Positions 33,862-41,709 of a stretch of DNA of 64,000 bases are shown here, piece after piece; positions within the stretch are counted from its first letter, which is position 1, and the number at the start of each line of letters is the position of its first letter. Made by a program: the position numbers and the translations under genes. Source of the stretch: Paraburkholderia franconis (GTDB lineage Bacteria > Pseudomonadota > Gammaproteobacteria > Burkholderiales > Burkholderiaceae). The notes beneath the pieces are model-generated. The model saw nothing but the letters and a program-made list of their open reading frames with translations, did no database searches and was not told the origin of the DNA. The stretch spans positions 1 to 64,000 of the forward strand of contig NZ_WHNP01000017.1 of the NCBI RefSeq assembly GCF_009362735.1. Direction: 5' to 3'.

Positions 33862-34116
33862 ATGTCGATTCTTTCGTTTTTGCTGGGCGAGAAGAAGAAA
33901 TCCGCGTCGGTAGCGAAGGAACGCCTGCAGCTGATCATCGCGCATGAGCGCGTCGGTGGCCGTGCGCCCGCCGATTATCTGCCCGCGTTGCAACGTGAAC
34001 TCGTCGCCGTGATTTCGAAGTACGTGAAGATCTCGGACGACGATATCCGCGTCAATCTCGAACGCCACGACGATCTCGAAGTGCTCGAGGTCAAGATCGA
34101 GATTCCGCAGGCCTGA
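33862..34116 (+). CDS. minE: Cell division topological specificity factor MinE
   Basis: Stimulates the MinD ATPase and sets up pole-to-pole oscillation. The 84-residue length is normal. The N-terminus MSILSFLLGEKKKSA is the membrane-binding amphipathic segment, followed by the MinD-contact stretch KERLQLIIAHER. The C-terminal topological specificity domain (about 35-84, with YLPALQRELVAVISKYV) follows. The gene ends the operon, before a strong hairpin terminator. Confidence 0.97.
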   Translation: MSILSFLLGEKKKSASVAKERLQLIIAHERVGGRAPADYLPALQRELVAVISKYVKISDDDIRVNLERHDDLEVLEVKIEIPQA

Positions 34117-34149
34117 TCGGACTGTCGCTTCAGCTTCGTCTATCGCGTG

Positions 34150-34186
34150 ATGCGCGCCATCGTCGTACGGTGGCGCGCATTTTCGT
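34150..34186 (+). terminator. Terminator of the minCDE operon
   Basis: A 10-bp perfect stem, ATGCGCGCCA (34150-34159) with TGGCGCGCAT (34171-34180), followed by TTTCGTGTTT. Confidence 0.75.
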
Positions 34187-34424
34187 GTTTGCGTTTCGTG
34201 CCGTCGTCGTGCGTCGCCGGCGTGCGTCGTAGTCGTGCATTTCCATCAGGCATTTTCATCGCGCGCTTTCTTCTGCGCTTCTTTCTGCGTGTCTTCCCGG
34301 GCTTCCCGGAAATAAACCGTTGCACTTGAGGGCATGCCGTAACACGGCTTCTGTCAGCCCCTTCGTCACCTCGCGCATTGAACGGACAACGCCATCATCC
34401 GGCGCTGACACATGAGGTGAAAAC
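34187..34424. other. Gap between the minCDE terminator and the YXWGXW gene
   Basis: I see no gene here. The last bases, GAGGTGAAAAC, are the ribosome-binding site of the next gene. Confidence 0.4.
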
Positions 34425-34736
34425 ATGAACCGATCGATTCGTCTGCTTGCCGCATCCGCTGTGCTCGTGATGTCCGGCTTGTCCGCCGTCGCGTCCGCAT
34501 CGACTGCCGAAGTGGTTGTCGTTGCGCCGGGCGCGCCGCCCGTCGAGCGCTTCGAAGCCGTGCCCGCACCGCGCGCGGGCTACGCATGGGACAAGGGTCA
34601 CTGGCGTTGGGAGCACGGCCGTTACGCGTGGGTGCCGGGTCGCTGGCAGGTCCAGCGTGTCGGGTATCACTGGATGCCTGGCCACTGGGTCGCACATGGT
34701 CCGAACTGGCGCTGGGTCGAAGGCCATTGGGCCTGA
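34425..34736 (+). CDS. Secreted YXWGXW-repeat protein
   Basis: A 103-residue exported protein with a signal peptide cleaved near SASA (about residue 26), after which Trp- and Tyr-rich repeats follow: GYAWDKGHWRWEHG, RYAWVPGRWQ, GYHWMPGHW and NWRWVEGHW. This is the YXWGXW repeat family of small beta-proteobacterial envelope proteins, often found near mini-lipoproteins as here. The biochemical role is unknown; binding to the cell surface or to sugars via aromatic residues is speculation. AGGTGA gives a clear ribosome site. Confidence 0.85.
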   Translation: MNRSIRLLAASAVLVMSGLSAVASASTAEVVVVAPGAPPVERFEAVPAPRAGYAWDKGHWRWEHGRYAWVPGRWQVQRVGYHWMPGHWVAHGPNWRWVEGHWA

Positions 34737-34861
34737 ACGGCTAAACGAACGTCCAGCGGATGCCGATGCCGCACGTTGATTTCATCGCGTGCGGTACGTC
34801 GATGTCCGTTGCCTGAACGCGCCCGAGAGCGCGCTTACGCAACCATCAAGGGAGTCATCAC

Positions 34862-34975
34862 ATGAGAAAAAGGACCTTGCTCGCGATCGCCGTGCTGGCG
34901 GTCACGTTGGCCGGTTGCGTCGTCGTACCGGCACGTCCTGTCTACTATCACCCGGTGGGCGTCGTCGTGTATTGA
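34862..34975 (+). CDS. Mini-lipoprotein (37 residues)
   Basis: A very short gene preceded by GGGAG. The product MRKRTLLAIAVLAVTLAGC is a complete lipoprotein signal with lipobox LAGC (Cys19). The mature part is only 19 residues, opening CVVVPARPVYYH. It resembles the 39-residue product at 38384 in its GC(V/I)VVP start and Tyr/His-rich tail. It is probably anchored in the outer membrane. Function is unknown; the neighbour upstream is the YXWGXW protein. Confidence 0.7.
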   Translation: MRKRTLLAIAVLAVTLAGCVVVPARPVYYHPVGVVVY

Positions 34976-35065
34976 CGTTGTGGGAGGTCGGGCGCGTGTC
35001 CCGCGTGGGACCGCGCCCGATTTTTTCGCTAGCCTGTTGCCGTTGCGCGCGGTTGCTGTCGGTTG

Positions 35066-36436
35066 CTAACTATCGCGCTCACCGCGCGCTTCGGATTCGG
35101 AACGCTCCTCGGGCAGTTCAGGCGAAGCGGTGGGCGCCGGCAGCGGCGCCATATAGCGCAGCGAAAGCGCTTCGTACAAAGGCGGTGCAAACAGCCTCGC
35201 GACGCGGCTCGAAATCAGCGCAGTCGCCATCAGCGAAATCACGAGTGCATGCCCATTGATCATCTCCATCACGATCACGAACGACGTGATCGGCGACTGC
35301 GTCACAGCCGCGAGATAGCCGACCATTGCAAGCGCAATCAGCATCGGCAACTGCATGTCGCTGAACAGCATGTGCAGCACGTTGCCGAAGCCCGCGCCGA
35401 TCGACAGCGACGGCGCAAAGATGCCGCCCGGAATGCCCGGCAGATACGAGCCGACCACCGACACCAGCTTCAGCAGCGGATAGAACACCGACAGATGCTC
35501 GCTGCCGTATAGCAGCCCGCGTGCTTCCGCATAGCCGCTGCCGAACGTCGTGCCGCCCGAGATCAGCCCGACCAGCGCAATCACGACGCCGCACAGCGCG
35601 GCGAACGCGACCGGCCGCTCGGCGTGCAAGTGCCGCAGCGGTGCGGGAATCCAGCGCGCGGTGTTGAGCAGCAGCCAGCCGAACACGCCGCCTGCAATGC
35701 CCGTGACGATGCCCGTGATGACGACGGCCACCGCGAACAGATCGGGGAAGTGCGCGCCGATATCGATCGTGCCGAAGTACGTGTAGTTGCCGTTCAGGCC
35801 GAGCGCGACGATACCCGCGATGATGATCGCCGTGATCAGCACGCCGCTCGCGCGCGCCTCGAAGCTGCGCGTGAGCTCCTCGATGGCGAAGACGATTCCG
35901 GCGAGCGGCGTGTTGAACGCCGCCGACAGACCCGCCGCCGCGCCCGCCAGCACGAGTTGCCGTTCGATCTGCGCGTTCGAGCGCGGGTACAGCCGGCGCA
36001 GGTTGAACATCAGCGCCGCGCCGACCTGCACGGTCGGCCCTTCGCGTCCGATCGTGAAGCCGCCGAGAATCGCCAGAAACGAAACAGCGATCTTGCCGAG
36101 CAGAATGGGGAACGTCAGCAGCCGCGCGCCGGATGTGCCCGGGTTCGTGTGCAGCGTCGCGATGACCTGCGGGATGCCGCTGCCTTCCGCGCCACGAAAG
36201 AAGCGTCGCGTGAGCCACACGGACGCGGCCCCGAGCGCGGGCGTCAACGCCAGCGGCAGCCACCAATGCTGCTTCTGCAAACCGAGAAAAGCGTTGTAGC
36301 CCAGATCGATCAGCCGCGCATAAAAGACGGCCGTCAGGCCGACGGCGATCGCGCCCAGCCAGAAGATGCCGTACTGGCGCCAGAGACGCCGTACGCGCCG
36401 GCCGATGCTCGAGGACAGCATGGGTGTCCGTGACAT
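35066..36436 (-). CDS. CLC-type chloride/proton antiporter
   Basis: An inner-membrane voltage-gated-chloride-channel family protein, 456 residues, with many hydrophobic helices. The start is the ATG at 36436 (MSRTPMLSSS); the open frame extends upstream without family similarity. The selectivity-filter motifs are GSGIP, GREGPT (external gating Glu) and GGIFAP. Two glutamates in FAIEEL match the internal proton-transfer glutamate region of CLC-ec1 (IIEEM), so exchange of 2 Cl- for 1 H+ rather than simple channel activity is likely. It may help in acid resistance. There is no C-terminal CBS domain. Confidence 0.88.
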   Translation of the reverse strand: MSRTPMLSSSIGRRVRRLWRQYGIFWLGAIAVGLTAVFYARLIDLGYNAFLGLQKQHWWLPLALTPALGAASVWLTRRFFRGAEGSGIPQVIATLHTNPGTSGARLLTFPILLGKIAVSFLAILGGFTIGREGPTVQVGAALMFNLRRLYPRSNAQIERQLVLAGAAAGLSAAFNTPLAGIVFAIEELTRSFEARASGVLITAIIIAGIVALGLNGNYTYFGTIDIGAHFPDLFAVAVVITGIVTGIAGGVFGWLLLNTARWIPAPLRHLHAERPVAFAALCGVVIALVGLISGGTTFGSGYAEARGLLYGSEHLSVFYPLLKLVSVVGSYLPGIPGGIFAPSLSIGAGFGNVLHMLFSDMQLPMLIALAMVGYLAAVTQSPITSFVIVMEMINGHALVISLMATALISSRVARLFAPPLYEALSLRYMAPLPAPTASPELPEERSESEARGERDS

Positions 36437-36737
36437 GGGAGTCGGGCGAAGGGCAAAGCGCAGATTATAACGGCGCGAGTAGCGCCGGCGCCGCGAAAGG
36501 GCGCGATATGGAAGCGAGAGGGGGCTCGATACGGATGCAAAAAGACCGCGATGGCGGCGAGCTGGCACGATGCGTCGCGGATGCCGGGCGGCGAACGCCT
36601 GTCGTCTGTCAAGGCCCGTAACTCCGGGTAACGGCAGAGCGGCTCTAGCAATATTTCCCTCTGCGCACTTTTCCGGCAAATCTTTTGATCTGGGCTAAAA
36701 TTGTCGATTGCGACCGCGCAGGCTCAATGGGCAATCA

Positions 36738-37745
36738 ATGAAGCGAATTCTCATCGTCAAAGTCACCTCCATGGGCGACGTGATACAGGCGCAACCCATC
36801 GTATCGGACCTCAAGCGCGCGTTTCCGGGCGTCGAGGTGGACTGGGCCGTCGACGAGTCCTTTGCGGAAATCGCCCGCTGGAACCCCGGCATCGACCGCG
36901 TCCTCTGCGCACCGCTGCGCCGTTTCAAGAAGGCGCGCCGCTGGGGAGACTTCAAGGCCATCGCGCAGTCCATCAGCGAATTGCGCGCGTACCGCTACGA
37001 CTTCGCCCTCGATATCCACGGCGTCTACAAGAGCGCGATCATCTCGTTCCTGTCGCGTTCGCGGCGGCGGCTCGGCTACCGGTCGAAAGACCTGGGCGAG
37101 CGCGGCGCCGCGTTCGCCTACACCGGCCGCTTCGCGCCGCCGCGGGACAGGAACGCCTGGAACGCCATGCGCGAGACGGTGAGCACGGCGCTCGGCTACC
37201 CGCTCGAAGGCCCCGCCGACCACAACTTGCATATTCCCGTGCCCGCAAAGCCGCTCGTCGACACGGGCGGCCGGCCGCTCGCGATGCTGTTCCACGCTGC
37301 ATCGAAGGACGACAAGAAGTGGCCGGCCGACCACTGGATCGCGATCGCGCGCGATCTCGTGCGGCGCGGCTATTACGTCGCCGTGCCGTGGGGATCGACT
37401 GCCGAGCGGGATGAAGGCCTCGCCATCGTCAATCAGGTGGAAGGCGCGGAACTGCTGCCGCGGTTGAGCGTCACCGAAATCGCGCAGGTGATCGCGGCGT
37501 CGGAGTTCGTGATCGGTGTCGACACCGGCTTCGTCCATCTCGCGCACGCGCTCCAGAAGCGCACCGTGATGATCTTCATCGCGACATCGCGCGAAATCTT
37601 CGGCAACAACGTGCCGTTCCAGTCGGTATCGATAGGGGATGGCAACTCGGTGCCGCCCATCGCCGAGGCGCTTGCAGCCATCGATCACGTGCACACGGAC
37701 CCGCTGGCGTTGGATGGACACGGAAAGTCGGTAGCTGCGGCCTGA
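36738..37745 (+). CDS. waaC: Lipopolysaccharide heptosyltransferase I (WaaC)
   Basis: Transfers the first L-glycero-D-manno-heptose from ADP-heptose to Kdo of the LPS inner core, at the cytosolic face of the inner membrane. The 335-residue GT9 protein begins MKRILIVKVTSMGDVIQAQP (start ATG 36738). It has the acceptor-side stretch DIHGVYKSA, the central HAASKDDKKWP and the ADP-heptose-binding VIGVDTGFVHLAHAL. It stands apart from other LPS genes in this window. Confidence 0.92.
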   Translation: MKRILIVKVTSMGDVIQAQPIVSDLKRAFPGVEVDWAVDESFAEIARWNPGIDRVLCAPLRRFKKARRWGDFKAIAQSISELRAYRYDFALDIHGVYKSAIISFLSRSRRRLGYRSKDLGERGAAFAYTGRFAPPRDRNAWNAMRETVSTALGYPLEGPADHNLHIPVPAKPLVDTGGRPLAMLFHAASKDDKKWPADHWIAIARDLVRRGYYVAVPWGSTAERDEGLAIVNQVEGAELLPRLSVTEIAQVIAASEFVIGVDTGFVHLAHALQKRTVMIFIATSREIFGNNVPFQSVSIGDGNSVPPIAEALAAIDHVHTDPLALDGHGKSVAAA

Positions 37746-38383
37746 GGCCTGTTCGCATCGATCAGGCTGGTCCGCCAAAAAAGAAAAGAGGCGCACGCGC
37801 AGTTCGCCCAATTTCGGACGCCGTCGCGAAACGCCTCTGAAAAGCCCGCGCCGGAAGCGCGGACCGAGAGGAAACCTGCAGAACAAACCGGTACAACATC
37901 CGTAAAGACAACGCGGGTACGGACAAGTTCAACCGTTTTAGTGATTTTTCCGGCGGCCTTAGGGGCCGGTTTTATGCCGGTTTCGCGGCCGTTCGTCTGC
38001 TGCCGCCGTCCGCTTATTTCGCGTTCATCGCGCTCGCCACCGTTTTCCCTCATTACACGGCTGTTAAAACTGTCGCTTTTGATTCGGTGTCTGCGCCGCC
38101 TTCGGAACAATTCGCCTGGGCCAGTGGCGCGGCCGCCGCATCGATTGCGCGTTGGCGTGCCTGCCGAGCCTTTCCGGGCGGTCTTCATGCAGATTGGGTC
38201 AGGTCGCGACGCACGGATTGCCGGCCGGACGACGGCACGGCGCGTCGAGAAGCGCTTTCTCCCGTGTAACACAACCCCAGTGGACGCTTACAAATTGCAA
38301 CGCTCGTCGCTGACGGGTTCGTGTTCAATCGAGGTCATTCGGGGTTTGCTCGAATAACGACATTGACTCAAAGGGAGAAAAAC
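37746..38383. other. 640-bp gap between waaC and a mini-lipoprotein gene
   Basis: No supported gene: the frames crossing it on both strands lack a start with a ribosome site and have non-coding composition. A modest GC hairpin with CGGCC/GGCCG followed by GGTTTT (about 37952-37976) could end waaC transcription. The distal part is presumably the promoter region for the gene at 38384. Confidence 0.4.
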
Positions 38384-38503
38384 GTGAAACGCTTGATGTT
38401 GGCTCTGGTGACGGGCGCGCTGCTGGCTGCATCGCTTAGTGGCTGTATCGTGGTGCCGGAGGGCGGCGGCTATCACCATCATCACGACTATTACTACCGT
38501 TGA
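38384..38503 (+). CDS. Mini-lipoprotein (39 residues, GTG start)
   Basis: GTG at 38384 follows AAGGGAG (38371-38377). The product has a lipoprotein signal with lipobox LSGC (Cys21) and a mature part of only 19 residues, CIVVPEGGGYHHHHDYYYR, with four consecutive His and three Tyr. Its build matches the 37-residue lipoprotein at 34862. The His/Tyr tail could bind metal, but this is only suggested by composition. It is not linked to a recognisable operon. Confidence 0.7.
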   Translation: MKRLMLALVTGALLAASLSGCIVVPEGGGYHHHHDYYYR

Positions 38504-38531
38504 TCGGGTAACGGACGCTGATGGCTGCCGC

Positions 38532-38711
38532 TCAGGCCATCAGCATTTCGAAGGCGATGACGGCGGCGATGGCCGCCGCGTTCGCCGCAACCGCTTCGAC
38601 GACAATGCCTTTCCACGTCGCCGGCTTGAAGCGCAACGCGAGCAGCAGCGAGCCCAGCAGCGCCAGTGCGATGATCACGACGACGTCCGCGTTGTGAAGA
38701 TGTAAGTCCAT
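38532..38711 (-). CDS. Small membrane protein (59 residues)
   Basis: The ATG at 38711 is preceded on the minus strand by GAGAGGG at a good distance; the longer frame upstream has no such support. The product MDLHLHNADVVVIIALALLG has two hydrophobic helices (about 8-25 and 36-57) joined by a short basic loop (RFKPATWKG). I do not recognise a function. Its 3' end faces the mini-lipoprotein gene 28 bp away. Confidence 0.6.
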   Translation of the reverse strand: MDLHLHNADVVVIIALALLGSLLLALRFKPATWKGIVVEAVAANAAAIAAVIAFEMLMA

Positions 38712-38883
38712 CGATGCCCTCTCAAACCGCCTTGTTGTCGATTCGAGTATAGGCATGCCAAAAAGGTCGGCGAGAACGGGGGTTTCCCCGTCCGCATTGG
38801 CCCGGAGTCGGGTTTTCCGCGCGGGGTTTCCGTATCGAGCGGCGGCTTTCGCCTTCGAGATCGTTTGAAGCTTCAAACAGAAC

Positions 38884-38914
38884 GGCCCCGGCGCAAGTCG
38901 CTTGCGCCGGGGCC
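38884..38914 (-). terminator. Strong hairpin downstream of the MFS transporter gene
   Basis: A perfect 14-bp stem: GGCCCCGGCGCAAG (38884-38897), loop TCG, CTTGCGCCGGGGCC (38901-38914). On the minus strand it is followed by GTTCTGTTTG. It lies 35 bp after the transporter stop. Confidence 0.75.
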
Positions 38915-38949
38915 ATTTGCGTCGTCGGAATAGACGGCGGCGCGAAGGG

Positions 38950-40257
38950 TTACATCAACCTTGCATCGCGCGTCTCGCGCATGCACAGCACGCCGAGCAG
39001 ACTCAGCACGGCGGCAGCCGACACATACAGGCCGACCCACGACAGGCCGCCCTTCGCGGCGAGCATCTGCGCGATGTACGGCGCAACCGACGCGCCCAGA
39101 ATCCCGCCGAGGTTGTAGGCGACGCCTGCGCCCGTATAACGGACGTTGGTGGGGAACAGTTCAGGCAGCAGCGCGCCCATCGGCGCGAACGTTACGCCCA
39201 TCAGGAACAGCTCGATGACGAGGAACAGCTGCACGAGCGGCATCGAGCCGCTGCCGAGCAATGGCGCCATCGCGAAGCCCGACAGGATCGCGGCGATGCA
39301 GCCGACGATCAGCACCGGCTTGCGGCCGAAGCGGTCGCTTGCCCATGCGGAGAGCGGCGTCGCGAGCGCCATGAACACGACGGCGACGCACAGCATGCCG
39401 AGGAAGCTCTGACGCGAGATGTGCAGCGCCGACACGCCGTACGACAGCGAGAACACCGTCGAGATATAGAACAGCGTGTAGCAGACGATCATCGCGAACG
39501 CGCCGAGCAGCACCGGCCCAAGATGACGGCCGAGCAGCGTCGCGACCGGGACGCGCACGCGTTCGTGACGTTCGATCGCGGCCTGGAATGCGGGCGTTTC
39601 GGCGATCTTCAGGCGCACGTACAGGCCGAGCGCGACCAGCACCGCGCTGACGATGAACGGTACGCGCCAGCCCCAGCTGCGAAACTGCTCGTCCGACAGC
39701 GACAGCGCAAGACCGAAGAACAGGCCGTTCGACGCGAGAAAACCGATCGACGGCCCGAGCTGCGGGAACATGCCGAACCAGCCACGCTTGCCCGCGGGCG
39801 CGTTCTCGGTGGCGAGCAGCGCCGCGCCGCCCCATTCGCCGCCGAGGCCGATACCCTGGCCGAAGCGCAGGACGCACAGCAGGACGGGCGCGAGGCTGCC
39901 GATCGAATCGTAGCCGGGCACGAAGCCGATCAGCGTCGTCGACAGGCCCATCACGAGCAGCGAGGCGACGAGCGTCGATTTGCGGCCGATGCGATCTCCG
40001 AAGTGCCCGAACAGAAACGAGCCGATCGGCCGCGCGATGAACGCGATGCCGAACGTGACGAACGCCGACAGCGCCTGAGCCGTCGCCGAGCCGTGCGGGA
40101 AGAACACGGGGCCGATGACGAGCGCTGCGGCCGTCGCGTACACATAGAAGTCGTAGAACTCGATCGCGGTGCCGATGAAGCTCGCGAAGATCACGCGCGA
40201 AGCGCTGTTCTGGCGGCCCGCGCCGGACTGCGCGCGGGAGAGGGGCGAGGTGGACAT
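38950..40257 (-). CDS. MHS-family MFS transporter (metabolite:H+ symporter)
   Basis: A 435-residue inner-membrane transporter with 12 predicted helices. The start is the ATG at 40257, preceded by GGAG. It shows metabolite:H+ symporter traits: EFYDFYVYATAAALV in helix 1, the loop 2-3 motif GHFGDRIGRKSTL, RFGQGIGLGGEWGGAALLATE in helix 4, and the repeated loop motif WASDRFGRKPVL between helices 8 and 9. Relatives carry shikimate, ketoglutarate, proline/betaine, or aromatic acids; the substrate here is not predictable. A long upstream leader contains repeated TTGCAYCG motifs. Confidence 0.9.
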   Translation of the reverse strand: MSTSPLSRAQSGAGRQNSASRVIFASFIGTAIEFYDFYVYATAAALVIGPVFFPHGSATAQALSAFVTFGIAFIARPIGSFLFGHFGDRIGRKSTLVASLLVMGLSTTLIGFVPGYDSIGSLAPVLLCVLRFGQGIGLGGEWGGAALLATENAPAGKRGWFGMFPQLGPSIGFLASNGLFFGLALSLSDEQFRSWGWRVPFIVSAVLVALGLYVRLKIAETPAFQAAIERHERVRVPVATLLGRHLGPVLLGAFAMIVCYTLFYISTVFSLSYGVSALHISRQSFLGMLCVAVVFMALATPLSAWASDRFGRKPVLIVGCIAAILSGFAMAPLLGSGSMPLVQLFLVIELFLMGVTFAPMGALLPELFPTNVRYTGAGVAYNLGGILGASVAPYIAQMLAAKGGLSWVGLYVSAAAVLSLLGVLCMRETRDARLM

Positions 40258-40358
40258 GCAGGGTCTCCAAATGTCGTGACGCTGCCGCGAGGGGCGGGCG
40301 GTGCGTCTTTGTGTGTCTGGTTTGAGCGTAGCGGGTGCGCGCGTAATCGTGCCAACAG

Positions 40359-40457
40359 CGGTGCAAACATCGGTGCAAACAGCGATGCAAGAGCGGCACT
40401 GACCGCGATGCAAAGCGTGGCTCAAACGGCGATGCAGACGGTGCAAGCGCGATGCAA
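40359..40457 (-). repeat. Repeated CGRTGCAA motif in the transporter leader
   Basis: CGGTGCAA or CGATGCAA occurs at 40359, 40371, 40383, 40406, 40439 and 40450, with a one-base variant CGATGCAG at 40430. The first three are exactly 12 bp apart. In the sense of the transporter transcript the motif reads TTGCAYCG. Confidence 0.7.
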
Positions 40458-40697
40458 GCTCGATTCAGGCGGCTGACTCGCGACGCGAGACGTTGCAACT
40501 GCAACGATACGGCAGCTCGCATCATGCAGACGGCTTCGAGCGTCGCGAAGAACACGTGGCGACGAAGCGATGCGCGATGCAAACGGGACGCACGCGCGCG
40601 CGGGTGGCGCGGCAACGTGACGGTCGGGCTGCGCGCGTCGAGCGGATGGGCTCGTGGCACGCAGCGATCGCCGGCGAATCCGGCGGGCGTTTAAAAA

Positions 40698-40727
40698 ATT
40701 ATAGCGACGGCGGGCGGCGCGCAGCAA
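40698..40727 (-). promoter_or_regulatory. Candidate promoter for the MFS transporter
   Basis: On the minus strand TTGCTG (40722-40727), 18-bp spacer, TATAAT (40698-40703). If used, the mRNA leader is about 430 nt and includes the repeated TTGCAYCG motifs. Confidence 0.5.
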
Positions 40728-40769
40728 GGCGCGCGTCCGGAGCGCGTTCGGCTGCGGCGCGCCTTTCTG

Positions 40770-41276
40770 TTAGTCGATGGTCTGCGCCTGCGGCGATGCG
40801 AACGTGCGCAACTGGAATTTGCCGTTGTCGTTGAAGAGCCAGTCTTCGAACAGCTCGACCTGACCTTTCGCATTCAGCAGTTTCGCGGGCGGCAGCGGCA
40901 ACGGCGCCGAGCGTCGCAACGTGGCGAGCGCGGTGCCCTCCGCTTCATCGTCGCCGTTCGTGCGATACACCGACGATGCCACGATCTGTCCATTGCTATC
41001 GACGACGAACGACACGACGACGAGCGAGCGCAGCATCGCCTGCGGATTGCCTCGCAGCACATACGACGGGTTGCGCTCGACGATGCGTTGCGCGACGGCC
41101 GAGCGGTACTGATCGAGCGTTGCGCTGTTGATCGCGGCGGGCGGCACGACGGCCGCCGGTCGCTGAGGCGGAGTGATCGTGAAGTTGCACGCTGCTGTAC
41201 CGAACAGCGCAAAAGCGAGTGCCGCCGCTCGCCTAATTGCTGGATGGATGCGGCTGTGAAGCGAGAGGGTGGGCAT
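40770..41276 (-). CDS. TonB C-terminal-like lipoprotein
   Basis: A 168-residue exported lipoprotein with lipobox TAAC (Cys30, if the ATG at 41276 is used; a GTG at 41291 adds five residues). After a Pro-rich segment (TPPQRPAAVVPPAA) comes a TonB-C-like domain (about 55-130) with RIVERNPSYV, SLVVVSFVVDSNGQIV and LATLRRSAPLPLPP. The protein lacks the N-terminal transmembrane helix and long Pro linker of true TonB, so it is unlikely to energise receptors. Such TonB-family lipoproteins are widespread but uncharacterised. It is monocistronic as far as can be seen. Confidence 0.7.
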   Translation of the reverse strand: MPTLSLHSRIHPAIRRAAALAFALFGTAACNFTITPPQRPAAVVPPAAINSATLDQYRSAVAQRIVERNPSYVLRGNPQAMLRSLVVVSFVVDSNGQIVASSVYRTNGDDEAEGTALATLRRSAPLPLPPAKLLNAKGQVELFEDWLFNDNGKFQLRTFASPQAQTID

Positions 41277-41562
41277 CGCAATAACTCGCACGCGAGATGT
41301 CTCTTCATCGTAGGCGATGCATATTGCGATTCAATGAGCGTTGCTACCGATGTGAGTGGTGGCGCGCAATGGGGCGTCGGTGGGTGTGGATCGCGGTGCC
41401 TGTCGTCATTCGCTGACTGAGCGACGTGCGTTGTGTGATCGTGTGAGGCGCGTAGGACTTGGCTTTGGACGGGGAGGGTTCGCGTGTCCGCAGCAAAGGT
41501 CGCAACAACCAGGAAGGGAGGTGAGGAGGCGGGGTGTGCTGGAAGCGTTGCTTGGGGCGAGG
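41277..41562. other. Gap between the TonB-like gene and tRNA-Ser(UGA)
   Basis: I see no gene or clear signal in this stretch. Confidence 0.4.
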
Positions 41563-41652
41563 TGGCGGAGGGTGTGGGATTCGAACCCACGAAGGCCGTA
41601 AAGCCTTGCCGGTTTTCAAGACCGGTGCATTCAACCGCTCTGCCAACCCTCC
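41563..41652 (-). tRNA. tRNA-Ser, anticodon UGA
   Basis: A 90-nt gene on the minus strand, CCA encoded. Acceptor GGAGGGT pairs with ACCCTCC. The anticodon arm is CCGGT-CTTGAAA-ACCGG, giving TGA at 34-36. The variable arm is long (AAGGCTTTACGGCCTT) and the T arm is GTGGGTTCGAATCCCAC. It reads UCA and related UCN codons. It lies just downstream of hemW. Confidence 0.97.
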
Positions 41653-41709
41653 GAGCCCGAAATTGTAACCTGAAACGCTTCGCTCACGGGCAACAAACGA
41701 TGTAGCCGA

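Noticed and set aside
37685..38272. Minus-strand frame of 195 codons in the gap after waaC
   Set aside because: It partly overlaps waaC, has no ribosome site, and its composition is Arg/Thr/Ala-rich with no recognisable domain. I treat the gap as non-coding.
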